From assembly GCA_907163375.1 (NCBI GenBank), contig CAJQUW010010302.1, forward strand, positions 682,001 to 746,000: 64,000 nucleotides of DNA, read 5' to 3'. Position numbers and translations under genes: made by a program. A model generated the notes under the pieces. It was not told the origin of the DNA, did no database searches, and saw nothing but the letters and a program-made list of their open reading frames with translations. Shown here piece by piece: positions 22,063 through 36,300 of the stretch (the stretch's first letter is position 1; each line of letters opens with the position of its first letter). This DNA comes from Prostheceraeus crozeri. Its lineage: Eukaryota; Platyhelminthes; Polycladida; Euryleptidae.

Positions 22063-25000
22063 CGAATAGTATACACAATTCGCATGTTCTATCTCCGATA
22101 GTGACATTCATTTTGAATTTTGAGTTCTCTTTGTAATAGAAGTGACATTTTAAATTTCAAACTCACACAATTCTAGATTTCTTGACAACTGTTCAATAAA
22201 AGTAAAACTCTTATGACATCAGAATTGTGTGCTTTTTTGCATGTTTTCTCCGTTACTAACATCTATTCTGTATTTTGAGTTGATCCTCTCATCGAAACTA
22301 GAGAGCACTTCATAATTCAAATACATTATTTAATTAGATTACTGAAAATAACTGTACAAATCGATGAATAAATTCTCTACATTATTCAAAATTCACATTT
22401 GCATAAAAACTTGCAAAATGTAATTGGAGTAGATTTAATCGAAAATGTCTTTTAAAATCATAGATATGAGTAAAAGACATATTTTTCAATGATGCCATGA
22501 CTCTATATCAAACATACGGTATATCACACCACAGTATACCGAGATAGCATTAATATTCTAATTCACATTTTTCATAGTTATCTCATCAGTTATCACTTGG
22601 AGAAAACCACATGCATAGTTCATAAATTCAAAAACATGACGAAAATTTTGCTACGAGCGCAAATGCATTTTTCGAGACCCTATAATGACTGTAATTACTT
22701 AAGCCAATGCAGCCCAAACAATCCCAAAACAAAGGATAAAACTGTATTATTTGATGTCATTGAACAAAGTTGGGAAAATTCATCGAAGCAAACTTGTGTT
22801 TCAACTGTGCGAATAAATAAATTGACGTGCCAAATCGACCACCTGAGGCAAATGGGGTCAAATCATCAATGAGATTTTCCTAATATCTCTCATTCCAATT
22901 CTATGTCACACATGTTGGTATAATAACATTGAAAATCCAGTTTCTTCGCATCTGTTTAATTTATAACAGTTGATAAACGTGATGGTGCCTCTTTGACAGT
23001 CCATACGAATAGCATGCTAGATGTACGTACGAGTCAATTAGTGTCTCACATGGAACACTTAATGGTCTGTGTTTATAGCTTCTTGTAATAGTCTTGTAAT
23101 GTTTCTTGTAATGTTTTGGCTCTCCAATATTTTGTAATGAATTCTAACTCTGCATTTGATATTCCTTTTTTATTAAAAGAGTTCTGTTTCCTTGGGAAAA
23201 TGGTTCATCAGTTTTGTAACTTTAGAGTTCCTCAAATAATGACATGCAATTTGAGCTTTGCGCAAATTACTGTAAATATTGCCAGCTTTCTTAATTCTCT
23301 ATTTCTTATTCACGCAATAGCGAAAAAGCAATCAGTGTAATGTTTTCTAAAAATGATAAGATTCCTGACATCCATTTTACAGCCGCATTGTCCAAACACA
23401 AAACAGAACACTTAATTTAAAAAACTGTGATTTTTATACAATTTCAAATCCGCATTTCCCAACATGATCCTGAAACAAGTATTTTTCTACCTGACCTGAG
23501 ATCCCATTAATTGATGAGAATGCTATGTTTGTCGATAATTGCATGGGATCATCATTTTACTGCTCAGTTTTCAGTAACCGAATCATTTTCACACTTGTAC
23601 GATGAAGAAAATCTTCTCTTTTATCATGTCGACCTCAACAATATCCTATCGCGTCGTCGGACCGCGAACCGATTAAGCAGTTAAGCTATCGGACCACAGA
23701 CCTTGCCGATTCTGTTGAATGTAAAGTGTATCAGATAGTTTAGTTTTGAATTCTATTTGTGCCACCATGACTTTCATTAAACCTTTTATTTCTCTCTGAA
23801 GTGAAGAGATTAATAATAGTTACATATTATTTTGAAAACAGCTCTGTCTGAATATGTCTGGGGAACAGTATGATCACTTGATTTCGTCTGCTTACAATTC
23901 AAACATTAAAGTTAAACGGACATAATCCCAAAGTTGTGTGATTTCGATCAACACGTCGAAACGTTAACCCATATCTTCTGAAGGACATTCGACTGGACAC
24001 AAAAATAAATGGAAAGTCAAAAGCAAGAGAGACACATTACTGTGGTTCTAGCTTGAAAAATTTCGCAACAAGCATTCAGCCGACACAGGCTGAGGTCTAC
24101 ACAGTTCGCTTTGAAGCTTTAATATCCCAAAATGTAGAAATCCAAGTGAATTTTCGGGTAACTTTTGTAAGGAATAGACATTTATACACAGACGTATATG
24201 CATTGCATTCAATAGTGCAACACCACTATTGTGGTGGCATCATTAATATCTTCGAAACTAGTGCTTAAAACTCTATTGGACAGAAGGGAATTGCCTGCAC
24301 AATTCGCATGCTTTCTCTAATAGTAAAATGCAAGCATCATTCATTATCAATATTGAGTATATAATCATGACAGTATATACATGACAGCATATAGGCCTAC
24401 ATCATGACAGACTCAAGCTCATGCATATGATTCGCGAACAACCGTGCGAAAACAAGTGTAATTGGGCAATTCCATATAGTAACGGACGCTTGTTCAAAAG
24501 ACTTTTTCAGAGACTGTGTAGACAGTTGAAAGTAACCGAGAACTTCTGGTTTTCACATCCATATTTTTTATATCAGTTATTCATGTCATAGAAAAATTAG
24601 ACCGAAATTTTTGCTGCAGCCATTGAGAGTTCAAAAAACAAGCGCAATGGACGCTCTCAGACAGATTTAAACTTCGTCATTATGAATTTCATTTTTAAAA
24701 CTCCGTGATTTGGCTATGAGTTTCACTTTCAAGTGATGCTTTCATGAAACTAGAAGCATGAAAATTGCAGAAAACAATGTTCATGGGGCATAAAGTGGAT
24801 TTGGTTTCATTTTATGCTTACATTTTTAACGTTGCTGACGATCGTTCTTTCCATTCATTCATTTATGTTTGTAGATGAATCTTACGGTCATTTCTGTGGG
24901 TGATTGTTAGTATAGTATTCATATATTTATGCTTTGATTAATTTCCCTTTGTTGCTTTGTCTCATGTAGTACCATTTAATATTACATGTAATATATGAAA

Positions 25001-27983
25001 AAATATGCACCTACAATAGGTTGTGCACATAGATAACACTTGACGACTTATAAAGACACAAACAAAGAAATGTTGCTTAGAAGACAGCTTTCAATTTAAG
25101 CATCAATGAAAATGGCATTGAGAGAATGTTGACAAAATTCATATTCATCATTCCATTAATTATAATTTGTAACATGTGCAATATGTGTAAATTTGTGGCT
25201 TAATGGAAAACAAGGGGCGTCATTTGAAACATACAGGTTTATATTATTGTTTCAAATGAGTTAAAGTCAGCATAATATTTGTTGTCATAAATCCTCTTCG
25301 CACACCCTGTTTCTTCCCTATCAATGAATTATTTTCTCTGGAAAACCTTGCTGTGGAATTGAACAAACGTGAATCTTCATATTACCTTAATGACATCTGA
25401 ATCTTGAAATTGCATTTTACTATAGTGCTATAACCCATCGCAAGAAATTAACCCGCGAATTTCTCTTCGCGTTATTTTTTTAAAACAAGTGCTAAAACGA
25501 TGCTACTTTCCAAATTTATATTGATATATAAATTTAGTCAAAAATTAAAGATTTGGCATACATGTACATTTCACATTTTCAGTGAAAAATGTATGAAAAT
25601 AGGCCTATGTAAACTTCCGATTATTTGTATAGTAAATTGATGTGCAACTCTAGCTTCATTTTTTCTCTGTTATTACTGGAATTTTCAAATAAGCATTTCA
25701 AGTTTTGTCATCTACAAGACGTTAGAGAAAAGATCCGTTTGTAAAATTAGAAATGTACTTTGGTCAAAGTTCATTAGATCTATACCCAATAAATAGATAG
25801 ATGAACACTCACTAGCTGCTAATGACACATTTTGAAGAAATTAATGAACTTTTGGTGCTGAAAATGTCTACATGTAAACTGTAGTTGGTTCATAAAAGTT
25901 CACTATTCTGTTAAGGGACAATTAATATTTCCTTCAGATGGTTGATTAAGGTCGACGTAATATAGATTTTTTAGTTCTTCGATAAGCAATGCGAACACAG
26001 AAAGTCTAAATCTGTCTTGTCAGAAGAAACAAATATAGTTGGTAATACTCGTAATTCCCGTTTTAGCAAGTTGAAGAAAAAAGCTCATGAAATGCATTTG
26101 CCTACACATAGACCTATTGCATTCGGGTTAGATAGCAATTAGAGGCATTAACTTGCATGTGATCACGTAACGGAGTTTTGTTCCGAGAACTTATCTGAAT
26201 AATGCAACTTTGGTCAAACTTTGTAAGAAATCGCCATCGTACACTTTGTCACTGTCAGAGTAAGAGATCGCCTTCACTGCATGCAAGTCTACCAGAAAAA
26301 ATAACAATCTCATCGTTGCTAACATCCTTCCTGTTCTGCGGGCCCCTAACTTGCCATTTCTTCCCATTTGGCTCCTCTTTCATATCATATCGATACGATG
26401 CTCTCACGCACTCGCTTGCTCTCTTCAAACTTCGGCGCACAAACAAACTTAGTGACATTGACATGAAAGTGATCGAGAGAAAGAGCTCAACTAGTAGCAA
26501 CGATGAGTATTCAATCGCCCCATCAATTGCTTTCTAAAAGAGAAACTTTCTTCCAAGAGTCGAGTCAAATCGTCTACTGATAATGTTTACTTCATCAATG
26601 TAGTTTTTCAAACATCTGACGAGCGCAAACCGCATTCTGTCGCAGTTGTTGACCTCCAAGAACATGATTCGAATTTTTTTGTGCGCATCTGTTCATATGT
26701 TGATAGAGAATTTGACAAGATGTCGATGTCAATATGAAAATGGTATGTGATGCTTGATGTGAACGCATGAAATAATAAACACAACGATTTGTCGCTTCTT
26801 TTGCAGTTTATTTGATTGAGCGAAAATTAGACAAATTGTATTTATCGGATGAAGTTCAAATGTCATTTTTTTTCATTGACACCTTCGGAAATATTGTTCT
26901 TCATGAAAATAGTTTTATTAACTTTTTCAAATAAATCAGGAATGACAATCGCTGCGAAATTTCAGACAGAAATTGCTGTGAAATTTTAGGTCAGTGCTTG
27001 GACCTACGCATGAATACATGACTCCATTGAGTGCCCATTATAGATTAGCTAGTTATAAACTGGTCTTCAAGTCGATGCTAATCGAATTTTCAACATAAAA
27101 ATAAAGCCAACCTTTTATTTCGTAGCCCACCTGTCTATTAAAATGGCAATTATTCTCACATTAAAAAATAATTAGATTTCATGCGCCAGCAAAATGGCAA
27201 CAAGCTTATTGATTGAACATGTATTTCCAAGTTTAATTTTTTATTAATTCTTACAATTAACAATATAGAAATGCCAATTGTCCGTCGCTTAAGCTCAACT
27301 GCACGACAGAACAATCAATTAATGAGCCAATTTGTGGCATATAACTGAGTCCCATTTAAAAAATGAAATTGCGCACGTGGACATATGCACGTAAGATTTT
27401 ACAAAGATAAGTTCTCTCAAGATGAATAATGGAAGTAGCGTAAATACACCCCTTATTCTATCTGAATGACGCATTCCATTGCTAGAATTTTTGATTATAG
27501 AATATGAGATTGAGGTTAATCACTGCTAGATAGGTAGTCCCTACATGGGGTGGTTAAATTAATTTCATAGAATTTATATTCATAGATAGATTTTATATAT
27601 TCATAGAATTATCCTACGTACAAGATCAAACAATAAAATAAGTCAAAATGGTAAATAAATGCCAAAAACACAAAAAACGCTCAAGCCGAAGTCGACAGTA
27701 CCGAAATTTCCTGCCGGTTTAGTCCTGATCTAAGTAAGATGGTAATGGTAATGAAAATGATTTATTCAAGCTTAAATATGTACAGAAAATATAAGATACA
27801 AACAATTCTATATTCGACTGAGATCTTAGTAAAGAAATGAAACCAGTCTCCTTCTTTTTATGTTCTATGCAGCTAGTGCTTATGTTCATTTGGTAAATGG
27901 GAGGGAGAGATGTCTTTATTGAACTTCAAATGAGCTATAATGGAATCAGTCACAGTATATGTTATTGATATACATGTAAATAC
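22063..27983. other. Unassigned AT-rich DNA, 5.9 kb
   Basis: The longest frames are 91 codons (22597-22872 plus) and 111 codons (26202-26537 plus, with an 81-codon antisense frame). None resembles a known domain. A weak repeat pair occurs at about 22073-22110 and 24291-24340 (both with ACAATTCGCATG). TAGGCCTA palindromes lie at 24392 and 25600. Small exons of a split gene cannot be excluded. Confidence 0.4.
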
Positions 27984-28870
27984 CTATGAAATGAAAAATT
28001 GAGTTGTGTGAGCCAATTGTATTGACATACGGCAGAAAGGAGCTGACAGTCGACCACTAGGCAGGCGATTTGTTACTCGATGTCTCAAAAACGCGTCTGT
28101 GTTTGACAGGCCATGAAAACGCCTTAGAGTTGCCAAGTTCCTTCTTGTAACTAAGTCAGTCGAGACAATGCCTTTGATTTTCAAACGTCGATTTTCGATC
28201 TTCTGTAATCTTCTGGCATCTTCACTGGTCAAACCGATAGAAGCTGGTGAGGCGTACTCCATCAGGAGGGTGTTCGGACGAGGGCGGAATATGCCATGTT
28301 GAATTGCTCTCCATTAGTTACTGACTTCACTCTCCGAAGAATATATGAGCGGTGAGCACATTTCCTGCCGATGTATTGAATGTAAGACTTCAATGTTAAA
28401 GTTGAATCCAGAAGAGCACCGAGAAAGCGAACGCTATCAGTAAATTGCACGTCTATGATTATACTGCGTTGAGCATGCTTCACAAAAAGAGCCACGGTAT
28501 CGTATGATCTAAGCGGGTTTTCCTGCATTCAGTTGCATGCCATTTGCGAAAGACTATTTCTGGATTTCATGAATCTCAGGTTTGTCTTTCCCAATATCTT
28601 CCGAAGCGTTCGCCTTTAGAATTCCAGGGACTCAGGAAATGCCATCCACATACTTCACGATCGACTTAGATTTAAACAGAGGCTGAAATAAGGCAATGTA
28701 CATTCCGAAAAGGTAAGGGCCTAGTAGTGATCCTTGAGGGACCTCACTTGTGAAAAAATTCAGATTGCCAGTCAAAATCTCGGCTGGTTGCCGGACGTCG
28801 TACCTGACAGACCTGCAAATTTCGGTCGGTTTCCATCTCTGGTCTAATCATTTATTGATACATTACTTGT
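27984..28870 (-). pseudogene. Decayed LINE reverse transcriptase (CR1/Jockey-like C-terminal part)
   Basis: Read on the minus strand from about 28870, a frame gives FFTSEVPQGSLLGPYLFGMYI, the conserved palm segment of non-LTR reverse transcriptases (VPQGSVLGPLLF). It is followed by KYVDGIS, a damaged form of the YxDD catalytic box in which the second Asp is Gly. In-frame stops follow. The next stretch (28528-28262) gives VRFLGALLDSTLTLKSYIQYIGRKC, the usual GVxLDSxLTFxxHI segment, in a shifted frame. The last stretch (28262-27984) gives MEYASPASIGLTSEDARRLQKIENR, matching the LEYASPVWxxGLTxxxxxRLExVQ region, in a further shifted frame. At least three in-frame stops and two frameshifts are present, so this is a dead 5'-truncated copy. 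Reverse transcriptases of this kind copy their own RNA at a nicked target. Confidence 0.8.
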
Positions 28871-31800
28871 ATCTAAGAAACAGATTGAATTTTTAATAAA
28901 CCAATACCCTGGTATCCCCAGTAGACCTACTAGCTGCTATTGAGCACGTTATTGCAACTAGTACCTCTGCATAGCTAAGCGAGCACAATTAACTACACAT
29001 TTAATAGTTACTATAGTTTCGAGTACGGTCACTTTGCATTCCCCATTCGATCCATAAGACCATCGTCAGTCCAATGGACTTCAAACTCAGTAAGGATGTT
29101 TTATCAGCAATACCACATGACTCATTCAGCTCATACTATTTAGCCTATAGTTACGATAATACAGCTGTTGATGAATTTCAACTTGAATTTTACGACAGAT
29201 ATATAGCCGATAATCAGTAAATTGACAGATAAATTGACAGAGAGAGAGAGAGAAGGAGGGAGGGAGATGTCGGGAACCCGATCGACAGCCAAATCACGAC
29301 CAGCAGAAATTCTGTGGTCCTCACAACTGTAGACGTAAAAATATTGCAAATTCTTAATATCTAAAGTGAAATTTATTGACTTGATCTTCCAACTATCTTT
29401 TTTCTTATTCAGTATATTTGGGATTCTGTGTGCGGATGAGTGTGAGGGAAGGAGGAACAAAAAGGTTCTCTTGATCGTCGGTGGACGAATTTTCGAGATT
29501 CATTTTAGTCCCGCAATACATCGAAACGTTTGATTGACATCCTGCTCGACAGATCTGAGCAACCGTTCACGTATCGTCTGCTAAATTTATCTAGTCTAGA
29601 AAGTCACGATCAGTTTGAGAGATAAGGAGAATTATATTTCCTTCTCCAGCCCAACTGAGGATATGTTAATTTTCTTATTGTTCAAATTTACGTTATATAG
29701 GACCTAAATTTCAACTCAGGAACACAAGTAGAGCGTCTTAACTTCTCAACAATAAATCAGAATATTATATGACATTCCTAAAAACCAGCTTATTCCACTT
29801 AAGAGTTGTCTGTCAAATAAAGCTTCACAATTTCATACAGTATCGGGCTCTCTAAATTTATTTCGTTTTTAAATTAGAATTCATTTTTCCTTTCACAGCG
29901 TAGGAATTCCTGAGCCTAAAGAAATTTGAAGGGCCTGTTGAGTGTGGCCCACTTCATGCAGTTAATTTGTTTATAAAAATTAGAACAAAATTGAGCTGGT
30001 TTCTAGCTGTCAGATCGTCGAACTGCATCACTCCGTCTCAAATGAAAACAATGTTTATCCCAATGAATGACTCAGGAACATAACAAAAGCACTTCATTTT
30101 TTGATCTGCATACAACCCGGTCCTTTTCCTTTCATGCTCTAAAACTTTCTCCTTTTTACAATCTCAAGCAAAGTGTGTCAAGGTAACAAAATATAAAAAA
30201 GCAAGCTAGCGACTAGTTAATTTTTAAAAGATGCAAAATACGATTTAAGAGAAAATTGTTATATCCTACAATGTCTAAAAATTTAAAAACACTTACTAGA
30301 AGGACAAGCAACGGTTCTTCTATCCTCATGTGGAATGAATTGGCGAGTAAGTCGTCCTGTTCAAAATTATGTTTACCACTTATATCACTTATTAGAAAAG
30401 ATTCTATTTAACTGTCTGCCCATTCAGATGACAAGAGGACAGGTCTGTTTCCAATCAAAATATCAGATCTAGCCAACACAGCGGGGTTACGCTATTTAAA
30501 ATCTACCAAGTGTGTAAGAGAATTGATATTAGTTCCTTAAGCTAAAACGTGAAATAAAATTATGCAGAATATGCATGCAAATTACTTAACTATTTTTAAT
30601 GAGGTCATCAACAGGAACTTGGTTATGGCGATCGCTTTTCGACCTCAAAATCCTGGATGCTCAAACCTGACCAAGCGCGGTCCTGTACATTTAAGATGCA
30701 CAGCTCCTGGCTTGCTAATCGATGCCTACGTGTTTTGAATTTGCACATTTGTTCTGCGCGAATGTATAATTGAATGGATGTTTATTTCAGTTGTCAATAC
30801 GGGGTGGGCGTGTCACAAAATTAGATATCGTATAATCCAATAAATAAAATTATTAATTTGTATTTGAAAAATGACTACCACTATATCTGCCGGAAAGCAT
30901 TTAAAAACCAAAGTGTCTGGTGTATGCAGTGGAAACTGTGATTTCCTATTGCTCTTTCACAATGGCGATGACCGGAGAAAATTGTTTGATCTAATATTGT
31001 CAGGTTCTATATTGATTGAAAATCTTGACAAATATTTTGCCATGTTCTCTAATGCATGGCAAAGATAAAGGAAAACAACTTCTCAGATAAATCTTCGGGA
31101 TATCATTCAATGCTTAACAAGTCAGACAACAAATGGTTACTCGTGTTACACTACTGTAGAAAAGGGAAAATATTTCAAAGAAAGAATAAATGCAATGGAC
31201 AACAGTGTGCTCTCCTCAAGTTACGAAGAATGAAAACTCTTTGTCGCCACTTTGAACTATTATTCAGATGAGAATTCTAGGCAATGCTTTTCTGAGGGTT
31301 TGCACATTGACAGCATAATGCTCATTCGAAAACACCGGGTGAATATGATAACGGTGCAACATGCATAAACGATTTGCTCATGTAATAAAATCTTGCTCAC
31401 ATTTTGAATCTAAATATGCATTGAATTGAATCTAATCCGAAATATTTTCGTTCTAACTGTCCTAACTCCCACTGATTCATTGTTTCATTATTCCAAATGA
31501 AGCATTCATCGATATGATATTCATGAAAGGAGCTACATATTTTGCGGGATGACCTCTTCACTATTATTGTGGAAAATTTATGACGCGGACGAGGACATAT
31601 TTCTGATGTGCATTATGCACTTGACTTTTATCAGCGACAGATCAATAGATGGCTGAAGAATGAAGTACATTAATAAAAATTAAAGCACTTGAAAGAAATA
31701 TACAATGAAATTATAGCATAGTATCAAGGTACCTGACTTAGTTTACGTTTGCATTAACCTAGAGTAAAAGCCGTAATCTCAATAAGACAGACTGTAATGA

Positions 31801-33071
31801 TTTGCTTAAGAATCAACTTCCTAAAGGCAAATTGTGTGACTTGAAAGGAGCATTAAGAGAATTCGATTGAACGCTGATAGAACTCGCTTCTGTAATGAAT
31901 GCTATAGAAGTTGATGAATTATTTGTTTCAAACACACATTTCCTGTTCTAAAGAGCCGTCTCAGTAACTGTGTCATTAGATAGACTTTGTTCGGACAAAT
32001 ACGCAGTTATGGTAAACAGTCGGAAAACATGATTCTCGAATATTACACTGAAAGCTTTTCTATAGTATTCTGTAAAAATTTTATAATAAATATTAATAAC
32101 ATAAAGAATATTATCATTTGGTACTATGTCAAATTATCATTATTTAATAATTGCTAATTAATCAGACGATTTCATTATACGTGTACATACCTTGACGACA
32201 ACATCAAAATTTACTTCAATATCATATTATTAATATTTGAAATCATCCGATATATTTACATTCACAAATATTGCAATTTACAAAGAAATCCAAGTTTCGA
32301 ACTGATGACAAGAGTAGACAACAATGAAAGAGAAGCACCAGAACAAGAACAGAACAAATGGTAGTGAAAAGACGCAGATATTTATATGCCAAAAGTAATA
32401 AATATGGTGAAACCTTTTCCTGAACCACTTGACGACCGTCCATGAAAAAATGTAGTCCTCCGAGACGACCATGTATATATTTCGGCCTTTGTACTGCACA
32501 AGACGTAATGCAATACAGCAAAGAAAGTCCCATAGACGAGTCACTTCTGGCAAATCTTCCATGATCAAAGCTGAATTACCGGTATATGTCCTGTTTACGG
32601 AAAACAGGAATGATGAGTCAACGTGCTCAGACTCCTTTTTACAGAGTATGGTCATCGGAACAATATTCGACATCAAAACTTAATATTTCAGCATATCCGT
32701 GTATTCTTTTGTAGGTGATGGGTGACGGTGTCAGTCAGTCCAGACAAATTCAAGTGTCAGCACTTAATAAGCGCTCACTTGTATGGGTAACTAGTTAGTT
32801 ACTATTCTCACAGACGAAGCATCATGTCCATGCAAAGAATTAGATTGTTAAAGTTAGTTTACTGAGTGCAAGCTCATACAAAGCGCAAATATTTAAAATT
32901 CTAAGACGATTATCGTGAGATACTTGTACAATGCGACATAAAGTGTAAAATTCCGTCTCATCAATAAGTCTTCAGATTGGCTTTTAAAAGGACATCATAA
33001 AGAGAGGCTGATGCATACGATGAACGCATTATGTCGCTATTACAACTGGTATAGCCTGGTCGAGGATAGTA
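28871..33071. other. Unassigned AT-rich DNA, 4.2 kb
   Basis: Contains an AG-rich simple repeat (29239-29267) and frames of up to 132 codons (32278-32676 minus, with a hydrophobic stretch near its C-terminus). I cannot tie any of these to a family. No repeat termini were seen. Confidence 0.4.
29239..29267 (+). repeat. AG-rich simple sequence repeat
   Basis: A run of AG dinucleotides passing into AAGGAGGGAGGGAG. Ordinary purine-rich microsatellite. Confidence 0.8.
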
Positions 33072-33303
33072 TTGATGACTGCAAATGAAGAGAGATGTCT
33101 GATAGAAGAAATCCGAAGAAGGCAGCATCAATGGTTGGAATATGCATTTCCAATTAATGATTTATTGAGAGAGGTGATTGAAGACCGTATGGAAGGAAGT
33201 AGATATAGAAGAAGAATAAGAAAAAGTGTGCTGGATTCTGTAAAGAATCGGAAGTCTTACTACCAAACAAAGAGGAATGCCGAGAAGTGATGGTGATGAT
33301 GAT
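33072..33303 (+). pseudogene. C-terminal tail of an RTE-like LINE with simple-repeat 3' end
   Basis: A 72-codon frame reads EEIRRRQHQWLEYAFPINDLL, then IEDRMEGSRYRRRIRKSVLDSVKNRKSYYQ in two adjoining segments. This matches the end of many LINE proteins (RRRQLRWLGHVxRM...LEGRxxGxRxRGRPRxxxLDxVK...). The frame ends in TGA and is followed at once by TGATGGTGATGATGAT, the short-unit simple-repeat tail typical of RTE-type elements. Stops lie immediately upstream, so the copy is heavily 5'-truncated. The His-Val pair of the usual GHV motif is lost (EYA). Confidence 0.65.
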
Positions 33304-36300
33304 TTAGTTGATGAAGAATGAGCATTTAGTTTTCCAAGAAGACTTCTTCATCATTTCATCAAATGTTTAGAAAAGTAGTTATTGTATGTTCTTGCCATGA
33401 AGTGATACCAATGAGAACAAAAAGTAGCAATAAGAAAACAATAATGGATTGACCAATTTATCAAAGTCACCACCACATATAATGTAGTAAAATTTGGGGA
33501 AGAGTCTGAGCAATAAAATTTAAATTTGATCGGCCGTTCATATTGCTGGATGGAATGGGACTGAGTGACCTCCGACAGCGGGCTACAACTGTCTCTATAG
33601 CATTAAAAAATGTGTCAGAAATTACCATATCTCCGTTACTTTTCAAACTTTTAATGCAATGACAAAAGAGCAAAAGCAAAAGGTCGCAGCCACTGTGAAT
33701 TGCATCGTTGATCACAATGACGAATTCTTATCAATCAATTCGAAACAGAGAAGAGAACTTAGAAATGAGCATTACCCGATCTGACTAGTTGTTTACAGAG
33801 TAAATAGGACGTTGAAAACACCATGCAAATATTACCATCAGCACCTCACCATATTGATTGATTTGTTACTACAGTGACTCATTCATATAGTGCAAAACTT
33901 GAGATACTATTGCTTTCAATAAAGGTATATGTTGTAACTTTTGTATTTACAGAGAAAACTCAGTCATTTTTCAACAATTAAGTTTCTAAAAGAATATTTA
34001 AGGTCCCTCTGTTGTTGCGAGTGTGAAAGTACTGATAGCATTGACTCACCATGAAAAGGAAGATGCAATTTTTACAAATGCCATATTTTCAAACATTAAA
34101 GCATCATAGCAGCAAGGATTGTGCATTTTTGAAGATTCGAATTTTCTCATGATACTGCAATGACGTCATTGCGTATATACGTCACACTGTTCAGTTGTAT
34201 ACAGCCTGCGCAGCGTCAAAGGTGATGCAATGAGTTGATTGACGCTGCACTGCGATGCGCATCAAATATTCAGGTTCGGTCTGTTATTAAGGTCTAATGA
34301 TGCTCATTCAAGTGTAGAAATCTTCTTCTCCATTTGTTTGTTGTTCTAATTCATCCATTACATGCATCATACTGAATTCATACAGAAGTAGTGAATATTA
34401 TCCTCATCGAAACTCCTATTACAACTTTCAGTAATCAGTCAAAAGTTGATGAATAGCTGTCTGAAAAGGTAGTGCGAGTCTGTGATATTATTAGAGTGTG
34501 AAATATTTATTATTTTTTTTCATTACTTATGTTTCAATTATCATATTACCTAAAATTGTCAACCAAAAGTTGTAACTTGTCCATTTACTGCCTTCTTTTT
34601 TTCATGACTATTTTCTAATGCATTATTAGGTAGATGACTTCTGTCAAAATGATACTCTACTTTGCACTTGTCCCACACAGTATTTTTTATCCGCATTTTA
34701 TATGCCAGCATTACTTGCGTACCGTCATTTATTGTCCAATGTCAAGTCCTTGGAATTGCTCTATATATACCTACTCTCAGTCTTAATGCATTCTTGATTT
34801 TTTTCATTTCCATAGAAGTTGTGATACAATGCACATGCTAAAATGCATTTGTGAAAAATTGTCCGCAACAGCATTCATTTCTATCTAGACTACCTATATG
34901 CGTGACTATCCGTCTATCTTCTTCTCTTGGTTATTTTATATTACAAAAATTCCCAGGATTTGACAACGTACACGTGTCATGTATCGGCGTGTGATCTATT
35001 AAGTCTGAAAATATTTCAATGGAAAATCCGCTTAGATAGAGACTCACTCTACAACTACAAGAGAGCATGAATTTCATAGATGATGATCAATCAACCAAAA
35101 GACAATTCCTTGCAGTACCAATTAGACATTGTTCCATACGAATTGCGAACATTTTCGACGGCAACTAAACAACACAGTTAGTTAATAAGAAAATGAGCCA
35201 AAAATTCCATAAACTGTACCTCACTGCACCACCTGATTTTTTCTTTTGGATACGTCTTTCTTTTGTTGGCTTTGGAAGATATGCAATTGCACAAATCATT
35301 TAAAACGTAATTTTGCATTTAAGTTCTGTCAATTCTAAGAAGCCACATAGCGTATGAAGGCTTGTGTTCCATAGATCATTTTGGCTTTTATTTTGCTATC
35401 TCAGGTGATAGGATGAAGTCAGTATAGTCCTTACAAAAGAAAGTGGAGGGTTTACTCTCACGCAGAGTTTTATAATGAACGCGACAGAACAGTTTACTGA
35501 AATTTGATTTATCCTTATTCATCAATTAGGGTTTGCTTGCAGTACTTGACAGACAGCAGCTTTCTCTTCCTGCTTAGTCAACTAGTCAGCTATGAATTGT
35601 CCGATAAATTGATCGACATGACAGAGTAAAGAAGCAACTTTGTGATAATTAATTACATAAATAAATTAGGAAAGTCGTATTGGGTCCTGAACCAAGTGTC
35701 TCAGCTGGCCAGGTGATGCCTTAGTTAATTATGAGCTTACGATTTAATTTGATAAGAATAAAGAAAACATTAAAGCAAATTTCGCGTTGTGCCAAGGTTT
35801 CATTGCACAAGGCAAACATTTAGTCTACATTAATCTTTTCTTTTGTCTTGACCGTCCTTCATTATTCCGTAAACGGACTGTACATCAACAGAATAATCTG
35901 TATTATGCTTCTTTAGTTCTGAACTATTACTTGGCATGCATTTCATAAAGCTAACTCAATAAAAGATGCTGTTCATACGTCTTGTTCTCTCACCTCAGCA
36001 GTGAATGAGTGCGTTTTCCTCAATTGTCTTTCTTTCTTCTGTCAGCTATGTTTAATCTTCATAAACTCGCAAATGTTGCAAAATACAAAGACAGAAGTCT
36101 TACAATTAAGGAAAATACAAAAATCGTGTTACAAGAAGTGATGGTGAAGTCATTGTGTTATTTAGTATATTGACAATGTTACACGCAAGTCAAAACAATT
36201 TTTATTCCTTCCTTAAATCAGAGAAACTAGGAGAAATAGGAAGACAGCAATTGCCATCTTCTGGAAAGAACTAGAGATGTTCAAGGATATGGCATATGGT

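Noticed and set aside
23645-23720. Possible tRNA-like boxes on the minus strand
   Set aside because: The A-box-like and B-box-like words nearly touch, leaving no room for an anticodon arm.
23940-23985. GTCGAAACGTT resembling a hammerhead 3' half
   Set aside because: No convincing core or stem I partner upstream and no inverted arms.
26202-26537. 111-codon plus frame with an 81-codon antisense frame
   Set aside because: Ser/Leu-rich with no recognisable motif; neither strand can be preferred.
27540-27610. TTCATAGA-type short repeats
   Set aside because: Short, imperfect AT-rich repetition without structure beyond low complexity.
32278-32676. 132-codon minus-strand frame with a hydrophobic C-terminal stretch
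   Set aside because: One possible membrane segment but no family resemblance; hydrophobic runs are expected by chance in T-rich DNA.
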